Source: Mytilus californianus
Lineage: Eukaryota > Mollusca > Bivalvia > Mytilida > Mytilidae
DNA: 64,000 nt
Direction of reading: 5' to 3'
Assembly: GCF_021869535.1 (NCBI RefSeq)
Contig: NW_026262668.1
Coordinates: forward strand, 137,379,635 to 137,443,634
Position numbers and translations under genes: made by a program. How positions within the stretch are numbered: the first letter of the stretch is position 1; the number at the start of each line of letters is the position of its first letter. Positions 9,796-21,685 of this stretch are shown here, piece after piece. The notes under the pieces were generated by a model. It made no database searches, was not told the origin of the DNA, and saw only the letters and a program-made list of their open reading frames with translations.

Positions 9796-12243
9796 TTAAG
9801 TAATCAGCCTGATCATTCTATCGTTTCTATGACAGTTCGTATAATCGAAAAAATATACCACAAGTCTAACAATCCTCAACTTGCAACGCCTCTCCGTAGA
9901 CAAAAAGAGGACTACTGGATTCGACAATTGGGAACTGCGACACCATATGGTTGCAATGACAAAATTGATGGTATAGGTATTCTATCTAGTCCTTCCTGTA
10001 GCTCGGTAAATGTAATGAATATTTTCAACTCTTCTCCTCGATGTAGACGCAGTCATGGTCATCGTCAATATACATCACCTACTTTGCATGATGTCTCTAT
10101 TAATGACTTGCTTCCATTTATACAAAAGCCGTTAGGCATTCATCACATTCGCACGAAACTGTATTTATTACCCCTTTCAAAACTTCATTCTCTATTTAAT
10201 TTATGTTTGGAAACCACTGTTACAAACCCTCATTCAAACCAATACAAACTTACAGCTATCATTTCGGATATTGCAAGTCACAGACTTTTCAAACCAGTTC
10301 GCATTGGAAAAGATGAAAAAGAGAAAAGATCTTTTCCTAAACTTTTCTTTGCCAACAAAGGTCTCGATGGCGTCAACTTAGGCAATATCCTTCATCATAA
10401 ATTAGTTCAGTCGAAAATACCACCTTATTTCAAAGATCAGTCTGTACCAACAGTTTCTTATACCTATACCAGACCAATTGCAACTAAAATTTTCAATTAC
10501 AAACACGTTTTGCAGGATCTCAACATTGACGACTTCAAGTCTAAACCTCCTGATTGCACCTATGCTAGTTCCTAATTCACATATAATCCGGCTGGCCACG
10601 TTATCACTTCCCTGCGAAATCTGTTATCCAAAGGTCCGAAATATCGTGAGCCTAAATCCATCAATTGGAAATACAACTTCAAAATACTGATGGATTCAGT
10701 CGAGGATTATGCAAGGCAATGGGCTAAACGCGAGAAAGAAGACGTAGATACTCTTTCCGAATGGATTAAGGCTGTGAGGTCGTTGATACAAATCCGAATT
10801 AAGAAACTAAATGGGCATATCAATACCCACGCTACGTCAATTTTTAAAGACCCAAATGTTGCAAAACACTTGTCCTACCTCCATGACAAATATGTTGTTG
10901 TCCCCGCAGATAAAGCCCCAAACAACACCGTTTTTGTGTGTAAATATCATTACATAGACTGCTTGATAAATGAATTAGGTATTGACAATTCACTTGGAAA
11001 CTCAACATATACCCTCACGACACTTACCAAAGAGGAAATCCTGGATAATCATAGGTCTGTTCTATGTTCCTTTGGAATTTCAACCAAAGATGAAGAACTG
11101 GATCTTCCATCACTGTATTGGATACCTAAACTACATAAGTGTCCTTACAAACAGCGGTATATTGCTGGGTCTTCCAAGTGCTCCACGAAACCTCTTTCTA
11201 AATTATTATCATCTATTTTATCAGCAATTAAAGCCGGGCTCCAAAGTTATTGTGAAACTGCCTATTCTAGAGGTGGCGTGAATCAGATGTGGATACTAAA
11301 AAATTCCAAAGATCTTTTAGAGTACATACAATTTAAGACTTTCTCATCTACCTGGAATAGTATTAAAACATTTGACTTTTCTACACTTTACACAAGTATT
11401 CCCCATTCCAAACTAAAAGACAAATTGAAAGAGTTGGTATTACTTTGTTTCAATAAAAAGAATGGCGAACGTAGATACAAGTATCTTGTCTTGGGGAGGG
11501 ATAAATCCTACTTTGTAAAGAATCACTCTGATTCAAACAAAAAATTCTCTGAAACTGACATTATCAAGATGCTTGATTTCTTGATTGACAACATATTTGT
11601 TACGTTTGGAGGACGTGTTTTTCAACAGACTGTCGGAATTCCAATGGGAACCAATTGTGCCCCTCTTCTTGCCGACTTGTTTCTTTATTATTATGAGGCT
11701 GACTTCATACAGGAACTTCTTAGGAAGAAAGATAAGAAGTTAGCAATATCCTTTAACTCTACGTTCCGCTATATAGATGATGTTCTCTTACTAAATAATA
11801 CAAAATTTGGTGACTATGTTGAACGAATCTATCCCATCAAACTAGAGATAAAGGATACTACAGATACAGTTAAGTCTGCCTCATATCTTGACTTACATCT
11901 AGAAATTGACAATGAGGGTCGGTTGAAAACAAAACTTTACGACAAAAGAGATGATTTCAGCTTCCCAATTGTGAACTTTCCATTTCTATGTAGCAACATT
12001 CCAGCAGCGCCTGCATACGGAGTATATATCTCCCAATTGATACGATATTCCCGGGCTTGTGTTTCCTATCATGATATCCTTGATAGAGGATTGCTGCTCA
12101 CAAGGAAGCTATTAAACCAAGAGTTCCAAATGGTGAAGTTGAAGTCATCCCTTCGTAAATTTTACGGACGCCATCACGAGTTGGTTGACCGTTATGGAAT
12201 AACCGTTTCGCAGATGATATCGGATGTGTTCCTTATGTCGTAA
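9790..12243 (+). pseudogene. Family B Naiad-type PLE: partial GIY-YIG endonuclease + complete RT, one in-frame TAA
   Basis: One reading frame runs from 9790 to the TAA at 12241-12243, broken only by a TAA at 10573-10575. The N-terminal half of the endonuclease is missing. What remains starts NQPDHSIVSMTVRIIEKIYH and includes EDYWIRQLGTATPYGCND. The CxC linker reads PPDCTYASS-stop, so its second Cys is now Tyr. The RT follows: [47 protein letters not shown] (11371), [20 protein letters not shown] (11635), [12 protein letters not shown] with both catalytic Asp (11767), and [17 protein letters not shown]. The C-terminus is [19 protein letters not shown]. All RT motifs look intact. The first codons overlap the end of the MITE at 9199-9795, so the 5' truncation may have been caused by that insertion. 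Putative Sec positions are Cys in this family. Confidence 0.85.
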
Positions 12244-12556
12244 CTACAATACCCCCCATTTTCACGAATGTGACTTACCGAATTAGACTATTTACCGGAT
12301 TTGTAATAACATAAGCAACACGACGGGTGCTACATGTGGAGCAGGATCTGCTTACCCTTCCGGAGCACCTTAGATCACCCCCAGTTTTTGGTGGGGTTCG
12401 TGTTGCTTAGTCTTTGGTTTTCTATGTTGTGTCATCTGTACCAATATTTGTCTGTTTGTCTTTTTATTTTTGGCCATGGCGTTGTCAGTTTGTTTTCGAT
12501 CTATGAGTTTGACTGTCCCTCTGGTATCTTTCGTCCCTCTTTTTTTAGCTTGATTT
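12244..12556 (+). mobile_element. Family B 3' UTR
   Basis: The tail is directly continuous with the RT stop. It contains the blocks aagcaacacgacgggtgcta, 'ggagcaggatctgcttaccc' and 'tttttggtggggttcgtgtt', and ends 'tttcgtccctcttttttt'. The same blocks occur on the minus strand at 47,240-47,400, and a diverged version on the minus strand at 41,272-41,395. I see no SECIS-like fold in it, in line with this family using Cys codons. Confidence 0.8.
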
Positions 12557-12559
12557 GAA

Positions 12560-13716
12560 AATTATTCAATGCATTCAGTTTGAATCTGAATGTATGTCAT
12601 AAAAACTTAATTCTTCGAAGTATATATTTATAAGATAGGAAACAAAAGTGCATAAAAGTGATAGCTGTATTTTATATATAATTGTACATAATTCAACGCT
12701 TTATGATCATTTATAGTATATTTGTTTCAACTTTGTTATTTCAGACTGTTAATCATTGCTTATTTTCTGTATATAAATGATAGGTATTACCATGCACGAT
12801 TTACTAATTTTAGAGTAACATCTGTGTGTAAATCAACAAAACACTAAATTATAATCAATGCCTGCCGAATATCTGCTTTTGTTTTACACCTGTAGATTAT
12901 AAATATCATATATTGCTAATAAACTATCGATGTACAGAGACACTGCATTATATTTGTACCAGTCTAGAGGCATAAGAAGTGCGAAAATTGAAAGTTCCTA
13001 TTGAAAAATTCAACATCATTTCTAAGAAACTATTTCAAAGTTGTCACTAGTCTTGTTTGAAAGATATTTGTCGCACTTACATATTAGAAATTGATAATAC
13101 TATGTTTAGCGAAATAACGAAAGAAAAACTTAAATATGACATGTACTAAAACAAAGACTTTTAAATGAAACTAAAATCCTAAATGAATGTGTAATAAAAC
13201 TGAAATTGATACTACAAATTGTGAAACTTATGTTTCTATAGTTGCTTGTTAAATGATTAATGGTATCTGAGTTAAACTATAAATAAGATATATTCTGTAG
13301 AGAAACATCTGCAATTGATGGATTAATCATCTTCTGTGTTATTTCATGAAAGTTGATTATCAATAAGTTGACAAAAATATTCAATGTTTATATGTTTTTT
13401 TAAGAATATAAATTTGATTGACAGGGCAAATGTAACCTTCATTTATGCGCAATCTGTATTTAGTTTTGAATAGTGTTTCTTTTAACAGGTTTAGATAAGA
13501 GAGAACATGGCAAGCAGTTTTTGAATATAATTCACACACACAATCATTTTCCAAAAAGCTTTCAGTAACTACTGTGTTTTCACCAAAAACTGCTATAAGT
13601 ACATCTAGGTTGAGAAATATAAGAAGATGTGGTATGATTGGCATTCGGTTTGACTGGTATGTGGTATGATTACCATGTGGTCTGAGAAAAATTCATTTCC
13701 GCCGGATGTTCCTATT
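12560..13716. other. No recognisable feature
   Basis: AT-rich sequence without a credible open frame. Near 13,626 there is a short match (agatgtggtatgattggca) to the terminal motif of the retroelement tails. Confidence 0.5.
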
Positions 13717-14985
13717 TATTCTTAATGTATTCACAATTTAGTTTTAGATCCGTCGATATAGAGATTAATGTATTCAGAACTTAGTTTCAGATCAGTCGAT
13801 ATAGAGCTTAATGTATTCACAATTTACTTTCAGATCCGTCGATGTAAAAGCTTAATGTATTCACAACTTAGTTTTGGATCTGTCAATTTAAAGCTTAATG
13901 TATTCACAACTTAGTTTTAGATTGATCGATATAGAGCTTAGTGTATTCCCAACTTAGTTTTAGATACGTCGATAAAGAGCTTAATGTATTCACAACTTAG
14001 TTTTAGTAGATTCGACGATATAGAGCTTAATGTATTCCCAACTTAGTTTCAGATTCGTCGATATAGAGCTTAATGTATTCACAGCTTAGTTTTAGATCAG
14101 TCGATATAGAGCTTAATGTATTCACAACTTAATTTCAGATCCGTCGATAAAAATCTTAATGTATTCACAACTTAGTTTTAGATCCGTCGATATAGAGCTT
14201 AATGTATTCTCAGCTTAGTTTCAGATCCGTCGATAAAGAGCTTAATGTATACACAACTTAGTTTTAGATCCGTCGATATAGAGCTTAATGTATTCACAAC
14301 TTAGTTTTAGATCTGTCGATTTAAAGCTTAATGCATTCACAACTTAGTTTTAGATCCGTCGATATAGAGCTTAATGTATTCACAACTTAGTTTTAGATAC
14401 GTCGATAAAGAGCTTAATGTATTCACAACTTAGTTTAAGATTCGTCGATATAGAGCTTAATGTATTCCCAACTTAGTTTCAGATTCGTCGATATATAGCT
14501 TAATGTATTCCCAACTTAGTTTTAGATCCGTCGATATAGAGCTTAATGTATTCACGACTTAGTTTAAGATACGTCGATAAAGAGCTTAATGTATTCACAA
14601 CTTAGTTTTAGATCCGCCGATATAGAGCTTAATGTATTCACAATTTAGTTTTAGATCCGTCGATATTGAGCTTAATATATTCACAACTTTGTTTTAGATC
14701 CGTCGATATAGAGCTTAATGTATTCACAACTTAGTTTTAGATCCGTCGATATTGAGCTTAATGTATTCACAACTTAGTTTTAGATCCGTCGATATAGAGC
14801 TTAATGTATTTACAACTTAGTTTTATATCCGTCGATATAGAGCTTAATGTATTCACAACTTAGTTTCAGATCCGTCGATACAGAGCTTAATGTATTCACA
14901 ACTTAGTTTTAGATCCGTCGCTATAGAGCTTAATGTATTCCCAACTTAGTTTCAGATCCGTCGATAAAGAGCTTAATATAAAAAA
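13717..14985 (+). repeat. 43-bp satellite array, left arm
   Basis: There are about 29 tandem units of roughly 43 bp. The unit is built from 'tattcacaacttagttttag' then 'atccgtcgatatagagctta' plus atg. Units differ by scattered substitutions and small indels. The same unit reappears at 18,440-18,842, so the two arrays were probably one before other elements inserted. Confidence 0.9.
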
Positions 14986-15355
14986 TGAGGAGATGAGGTA
15001 TGATTGCTAATGAGACAACTATCCACCAAAGTTCAAATAAAGTGGAGGTAAGCAATTTTAGGCAACCGTACGGCCTTCAACAATGAGAAAAACCCATACC
15101 GTATAAACGGCTATAAAGGGCCCCGACATGAAAATATGAAACAATTCAACTAAGAAAACTAACAGTATAATTTATAACAAAACAAATAACGAAAAACAAA
15201 TATGACAGACATGAACCAACGACAACCACTGAACTACAGGCTCCTGACTTGGGACAGGTACATAAAGAATGTGGCGAGGTTAAACATGTTTAGGAGCGCT
15301 CAACCCTCCTCTTAACCTGGGACAGTGGTGTAACTGCACAACATAGGAACAAACT
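14980..15355 (-). mobile_element. Retroelement 3' tail abutting the 43-bp satellite
   Basis: It starts with gaggtatgattgctaatgag and contains 'caaccgtacggccttcaaca', 'aaagggccccgacatgaaaa' and 'gctcctgacttgggacaggt'. The minus strand reads as the usual end '...ggatagttgtctcattagcaatcatacc'. Related copies are at 23,926-24,175 and 44,150-44,580. The tail joins the satellite directly. Confidence 0.75.
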
Positions 15356-16890
15356 ATAATCAAAGCATCGTTTATGTTGTGATCCAGCCATACTAATAGC
15401 TAGTCTGATATTCTTTCAGAACATATTTTTTCAATATTTGTTTTCTCTTTTCATTTCCAATCTTACTGTAAAATTTCTATGTTATTGTCCAAAGGTAGAG
15501 AATTTCCAATATTAATGCAAATATTGATATACATATATAGATATTTCAATTTTAGACTCTGTCAGATTTTTTTTTTTACAAGAATGGAAAGTGAAATCTT
15601 AAGTCAAATAAGTAATATGTTCTTTTATATGCCATTAATAATAACACTGGCTTAATAATTTCCAGAAAGAGGCCTTAATTAGAAATGCACTTTCTCAACA
15701 ACAAAATTTAAAAGAAAATAATAACTATTTTTTATCTAAATTGGTGTTCATTCTTCATTAGGAAGAAAAAATACATTTCCTGTATTCAAATTAAAATGTA
15801 CAAATACCTAATGATGAGGTATTTCCAATTACTGTTTAATAGCAATATAATGGGATATAAATGTAGAACAAACAAATTTATTGCAAAAAATTCTTAGGTA
15901 AGAGTTATGCAATTTTGTATATTATTTCAATCAAATTTCTGATAATTCTAACTAATTAATTAGAACTTGATTATTGACTTATGTCAGATGATAATGACAC
16001 TGATTTTACCAGTGAAATAAAATTTGCTTGCATTTTTTATACATATTTTTTTAATTTTTTGTCTTTTCTTTGAAAAAAAAACCCCACATCTGATTAATCA
16101 TTCAGCTAGCTAGCAAAATAACAGAATATTTTAGTATAGTGTAGATTAAAATAAATAATACATTTGTAGGTTTACTATTGAGGTAAAGAATTTGTGTACT
16201 CAGTTAGGTGTGTAATAAATTGTGTCTATTTAATTATGTAACAGGTCATGAGATATTAACTGTGGTGAATTAAGCCTGAGGTCGTTTCCATTTAATACTT
16301 ACACCTTTGATTGTAATTATTTGAAAATCATGACAGTTGATAATCATACTGACTCTTACTTGCCTATGGAAATAATTGGAGTAATACCATTTCAAAAAAG
16401 TGTGGGAATCAACTTAGATATATTAATACACATGTTGACCTACATTTCATTGAACAACAACTTACACAAGCATAAGATACTAATATAATACTTTCAAAAT
16501 TCTTATCAACTGATTCAATTGATGTACAAATACTTTTTCAAATTAATTCATATATAGTAAATCATTATAAATTTTGATTTACAAAGGAACTAAATGCAAG
16601 TGTATATCTAAAATAAAAGGGTTGTTCGACCAATCTTTTCTTAATTTAAGGGCATATAACATGTCAAAAGTTGGCAGTTGATGATTAAAATGGTGTAGAA
16701 AGTTTCTGCAAGTCATTAAAACACATAATTAGTTTCATGATATGTCATCAACTTAGTATTCTGCACCATCTCCAAAACCAGAGTGATCGCATAGATCCAG
16801 CATGGCTGAATAAAAAATCAGTTGAAAAAGGCTTAACTCATCATACTGGAAGTGGCAGGATATTTATGCATCCCTTATCCCTAAAAACAA
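15356..16890. other. No recognised element; one unassigned 67-codon frame
   Basis: Mostly AT-rich, unassigned sequence. A plus-strand frame at 16,737-16,940 (starting MICHQLSILHHLQNQSDRID) resembles no family I know, and its last codons run into the Naiad-C 3' end. It could be an exon or chance; I favour chance. Confidence 0.3.
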
Positions 16891-18437
16891 AAACATCACG
16901 AAGTACAGATCTGAGAGTACTCACAGTTACTGACAGCTAGTTCAAAGCCAATAACAACTCATGAAAAAAATCATGCATCTAAGACTGAAATATCAATCAG
17001 TACACATCCAACATCCAATGGCTTTATTGTAAAGACGCAGAGAAAAACATGACCTTGTGCAATGCCGAAACAACATGACCGTAAAATTTAGGATGTGCTA
17101 TTCCGTCTGAAATAAGTTTTTTACAGGTACAGCTCAACTTGTAAACCAAATCTTTGTATGTATGGAAGAATTTGGTAAAGGATTTAAGTAATTTGTGGTA
17201 ACGAAATCCCTGAATTTATAATTTACCAGTAATACATAGATTACGCTCATTGAAATCCAAAACGTCACTACAGACACAAACATAACGAACGAGTTGGGAT
17301 ATATAAACACCGTAAGATGGTGCCAGAGGAACATCACCTCCCAAAAAGGAAAATTAACAATAGGGAAAGAAAAATCATCCCTTTTGTCGTAAATTTTTGT
17401 GTATAGTTTCTTGTGTAAAACTGAAATATCTAAATCTAGGAAAGGACACTTATTGTTGATTTATTCAAAGTAAGTTGCTGTGCGTAAATTTCGGCAGTAT
17501 ATTTAGAGAATTCTTGATTATTTAACGAAAAAATATCATCAAGATGGCGTTAAGTGTTGTTGAATTTATCAATTAAATGGAATTTAGACGAGTCTTTACT
17601 GATTTTGGCCATAAGCTGTGATTCATAACAGTACAGGAACAAGTCTGCTATTAAAGGGGCACACTTGGTGCCCATAGAAATACCTACAATCTGTCGATAC
17701 ACTTTATTGCCGAAATGTACATAAATGTTGTCAAGGAGAACATCTGCGGCTGTAATCATCTCACCACACACCCAGTAAATATATCTAGCGAATTTACCTT
17801 TCTCGTTTGAGAAAAAGGCTTTATATGAGTTATAAGATTTATCGAACGACCATTTAATTAAATAGGAAAACGTTTGTTTGATAAGATTATGTGGAAGTGT
17901 AGTGTAAAGAGTGGAAAAGTCAAAACTGTCAACCGAATCAAATGGACCATCAAAAGCACGTTATTTATCTTAAACATACAAAGATTTTTTTTTTTACTCT
18001 CCAAAAATGGTTTATTCCACTATTTTCATATGTTTTATTACAAAAATTAATGATCAGTTCTTTGATAGTAGTCAAGGAACTCGTTAAGAGTACTGAAATT
18101 CTAGTAGTAGAACACTTACTCGAGGCCTAGATGAAACGATATTTTACCGGTTTTTTGTGTAGTTTAGATAACCAATACATAGTGGGGACCTACAAAAGAG
18201 GCCTTAAGCTGAGCTGTGGTTGTGACATAATTATTTACTATATGACTCTCTGTGGAGCATACGGCCTTGAATGTAGTTGAATGTATAATTTCATTCTGAA
18301 GGACTTCCGTGTAGTATTTACGTCATACCAGCACCACATTGTTGGCTGCTTTGCGGTCGGTAAAAACACAAAACGCTTTGCAAGTACTTGAATTTTGTTT
18401 TTAATCCTAGAAATGGGCGTCTTACTTATCACTTTAT
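16890..18437 (-). pseudogene. Naiad-C, decayed copy
   Basis: Minus-strand RT fragments in order: ISRIKNKIQVLAKRFVF (about 18,430-18,350), NNVVLV-TGA-RKYYTEVLQNEI (about 18,340-18,290), LLDNIYVHFGNKVYRQIVGI then SMGTKCAPLIADLFLYCYES (17,740-17,610), and [20 protein letters not shown] (about 17,330). The C-terminal CKKLISDGIAHPKFYGHVV lies near 17,110-17,060. There are many frameshifts and stops. The 3' end (16,890-17,000) matches the end of the 45-kb Naiad-C copy (gagagtactcacagttact). The 5' truncation point lies directly against the 43-bp satellite at 18,440. Confidence 0.8.
18323..18325 (-). other. In-frame TGA at the conserved Cys position (Naiad-C, decayed copy)
   Basis: On the minus strand the context is NNVVLV-TGA-RKYYTEVLQNEI. 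It aligns without gaps to the TGA at 5020-5022 (+) and 46685-46687 (-), and to Cys in family B. Keeping TGA in a copy that has otherwise decayed suggests it was the ancestral codon. Confidence 0.75.
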
Positions 18438-18439
18438 TT

Positions 18440-18842
18440 CTTTAATGTAATCACAACTTAGTTTAGATTCGTCGATATAGAGCTTGGTATATGGTATAGA
18501 CATCTATTTATTCTTAATGTATTCACAACTCAGATTTAGATTCGTCGATATAGAGCTTAATGTATTCACAACTTACATTGTAGTTTCAGATCCGTCGATA
18601 AAGAGCTTAATGTATTCACAACTTAGTTTTAGATCCGTCGATATAGAGCTTAATGTATTCACAACATAGAGCTTGGTATACGGTATATACATCTATTTAT
18701 TCTTAATGTATTCACGACTTAGTTTTAGGTCCGTCGATATAGAGCTTAGTATACGGTATGGACATCTATTTATTCTTAATGTATTCACAACTGAGTTTTA
18801 GATCCGTCGATATAGAGCTTGGTATACGATATAGACATCTAT
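18440..18842 (+). repeat. 43-bp satellite array, right arm, with a composite unit
   Basis: The same 43-bp unit as at 13.7-15.0 kb recurs here. Several units are extended by a segment of about 40 bp, 'ggtatacggtatagacatct' plus atttattc, giving a higher-order unit absent from most of the left arm. It ends near 18,842. Confidence 0.85.
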
Positions 18843-19835
18843 TTGTTGTTTAAAATTGTACGTTGACTTCTAAATGTCTTTTTTGGTTATAAACTCGCGT
18901 TGACCATTGTCATTTTCGTAGATGTGTTTCTCTTTTATTGACATATACACATTTCTACTTTTATCTATAGATTTTATTTTTACCTTGAATTTTTTTGTTT
19001 TTCAAATGATTTCGAGGAAGTAAAGTGCATTGAACCTATGGTATTGCTGTGTACTGTAAATATATTAACCTTTGCATTGAAGATGAAATTTCATGCCCGC
19101 TGACTAAAACTAATAGTAATCAGACTGCGATCTTATGACTGAATAATAACGTCCAGACAGCAGTTTGTCATCTCTGATTGTTCACGTTATGATTGTCATC
19201 AAGAATTGAATCTCATTCTTCTATGATTATACCTCTATGTATATTTTAAATTCGATTGTTCTGCCTTTCTTAAAACTTCAAAAGATTGACTTTTCTTTAC
19301 AGCGAAAACGGTCTTGAACATTAAATATCAAACAACAAAGATTTTTTTCTTGTCCGAGACGGATTCAATAATTGGATTCCCATGACAGAAGTAACAGTAA
19401 AAATATATGATTAATTGATATAACGGCAAAAATGGAAACTACACAAGCTGATACTAAAAAAATTATACATGTCAATGTGGATATTAAAATTCTGAGACGT
19501 TGAAGTCAATTTCATATCTATGACAATTAAATACACATGCACCAAAATCTGAAACAGAAAAAAAGGATAACCGAAATCGCAAAAATATTGGACAGTACAA
19601 CACACCCGACCAACAACCAAAAGCTGATTTTCCAAGAGAATAGACGTTAAAACAAAGATAACAACAACGAACAAACTTTGATATGAAAAACAGCAATAAA
19701 AGCCCTTGTTCACGTATGTTTAATTTATTATCATGAATTAATACTCTGTATCTCTTCTTTTCCATTTCCTTAAAACAAGGTTAATGATGATCTTCTTAAA
19801 TCACAAGATTCAATTTGAAAGTATGGCATATTTGA
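18843..19835. other. No recognisable feature
   Basis: AT-rich. Two overlapping minus-strand frames of 93-100 codons (19,411-19,765) are Phe/Cys/Val-rich and lack any family signature; they look like chance openings. Confidence 0.45.
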
Positions 19836-20110
19836 AGTAAAAAGTAAAATCACAAAAATACTGAACTCCGAGGAAAATTCAAAAAGGAAAGTCCCCAATC
19901 AAATGGCAAAATAAAAAAAACAAACAAACACATCAAACGAATAGATAACAACTGTCATATTCCTGACTTGGTACAGGCATTTTCTTATGTAGAAAATGGT
20001 GGATTGAACCTGGTTTTATAGCTAGATAAACCTCTCACTTGTATGACAGTCGCATCAAATTCCATTATATTGACAACGATGCGTGAACAAAACAAACAGA
20101 CAAAATTTGT
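19836..20110 (-). mobile_element. Retroelement 3' tail, second tail family
   Basis: The minus strand reads tgtcatacaagtgagaggtt, ctagctataaaaccaggttc, gcctgtaccaagtcaggaat (with atgacagttgt), 'aaaaagtaaaatcac' at the plus-strand left edge, and the cggagttcagta block. The family recurs at 28,725, 36,610, 37,235 (-), 37,685, 42,285 and 63,080. Confidence 0.75.
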
Positions 20111-20329
20111 AAAAATGTCAAAAATAGGGGTACAGTAGTCAACATTGTGTTATCATCTTAATCACTATAGAAACAAACAAATGTAACGAAGAAGCACAAA
20201 AAGACATACATCAAATTTAAAATCCTCATTTTGCTTATATTATACGATTTTATTTATCTATGTAAAATCCACCCATAAAGGATGAAAGGTTTTAAGTACT
20301 GGCGTAAAATCGCGCGTTTGAAATTCGCA

Positions 20330-20690
20330 CAGGCAGACATAAAATAATTTTGTCGTTCAAAGTATGAAGGGATACATAAATACAGAGTCACGTAAAATGG
20401 ATATAACAAAAAAAAAACAGACTTAACAGTAAAAGTAATATTAATAAATAAAATAAAATAATTGTGTGGTACAAAGTATGACGATATACATAAGTACAGA
20501 GTCACGTCAAATGTATATCACAAAAAACAGACTCAACAGTAAAAGTAATATTAATAAATAAAATAATTTTGTCGTTCAAAGTATGACGGGATACATAAGC
20601 ACAGAGTCACGTCAAATGGATATCTCAAAAAAACAGACTTAACAGTAAAAGTAATATCAATAAAGATAAATAAAAGAATACTAGAACACG
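20330..20690 (-). repeat. Tandemly repeated UTR segment of PLE family D
   Basis: There are three units of about 105-114 bp, each with 'caaagtatgacgggatacat', an agtacagagtcacgt block, and 'acagtaaaagtaatattaat'. 'aaagtatga' falls near 20,359, 20,473 and 20,578. A single plus-strand version follows the family D RT at 36,040-36,330. So this is a piece of that element's 3' UTR amplified in place, immediately downstream of the RT fragment at 20,726-21,186. Confidence 0.8.
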
Positions 20691-20725
20691 TTATTTAGAT
20701 GATAAGCAACGTCAGTACGCAAAAT

Positions 20726-21186
20726 CTATACTTCAAGACCATCGTGTATTATTTGTGAAGTTGATACGGAATATTTATCAACAAGTTCTTGGTACCTTCC
20801 GATGAACTTTTTTAGAAAAAGGACGAGACGTTCTTTGACATACCCATGGTTCATCAACTTTCTGCCCAGACACTGGTGACGTTTTACAAAGTCTGAGTAG
20901 GAGCTGCAAGCTCTTGAATACCGAATAAGTTGGGAAATGTATATCCAATATGCAGGTGAAGTTGGTATATTGCTACTAAGGTGGGGGAAATTGATAATTT
21001 CAAAATTAAAATCGTCTCGTTTGTCATAGATTTTGGTACTGAGATGACTGTGTATGTCAAATTCGAGGTATAAGTCTAAAAATGAGGCGGAGGCAGCCGT
21101 GTCTGTTGATTCTTTAATTTCTAGTTCTGGTGGATATATTAATGGAACCCAATCAGAAAAGTTCGGATTGTTAATGGAAAGAACGC
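20726..21186 (-). pseudogene. Family D PLE, RT C-terminal fragment (open frame)
   Basis: The minus strand is open without interruption for about 150 codons to a TAG at 20,726. It reads [78 protein letters not shown], and ends VDKYSVSTSQIIHDGLEV. This is the RT thumb/C-terminal region. The catalytic YxDD would lie just upstream and is missing. The first in-frame ATG is late, so this frame is easily overlooked. Confidence 0.8.
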
Positions 21187-21555
21187 AAAATTTATAATTC
21201 CACTATATGTAAATATTGAAAGCTGAATACATACATGAATGTGATTGATTGAGATCATTCCACGTGACATTGAACAAAACATCGTATTCCCCTCTGATCA
21301 TAATGTTTACCTCGCCTGACGTTACCCGTTATTTATATAGCGTGACAACGCTTTTACTCGTCGAAATTATGCATTTATTTCCCTTGCCTTCACGAGATAT
21401 ACAGATTTGTTCACCCATAAAAATTCATATTTCCCGACGGAATATTTTCAATATCATGTTTGAACTTATTTCAAAAAAAGAATCAGTTAAACAAAAATGA
21501 ACCTCCATGTCTAATGAGCGATATATTATTTATGCCATTTGATTATAAAATTACG

Positions 21556-21685
21556 GGTATGTGTGAAATTGTATGTACCCGAATATTTTCCTTGTCTAGG
21601 TATGTGAGAAATTGTATGTACCCGAATATTTTCCTTGTCTAGGTATTTGAGAAATTGTATGTACCCAAATATTGTCTTAGGAAGA
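21556..21685 (+). repeat. 45-bp triplicated repeat
   Basis: Three tandem units of about 45 bp contain 'gaaattgtatgtacccgaat' then 'attttccttgtctaggtat'. The third unit is diverged. No gene is evident from 21,190 to 22,570 apart from this repeat. Confidence 0.8.

Noticed and set aside
12244..12556. SECIS element in the family B 3' UTR
   Set aside because: No ATGA...AA...TGAT arrangement with pairing arms was found, and family B uses Cys codons at the Sec position.
12334..12558. 74-codon plus-strand frame after the family B RT
   Set aside because: It is conserved 3' UTR of family B, repeated in inverted orientation at 47.2-47.4 kb without keeping an open frame.
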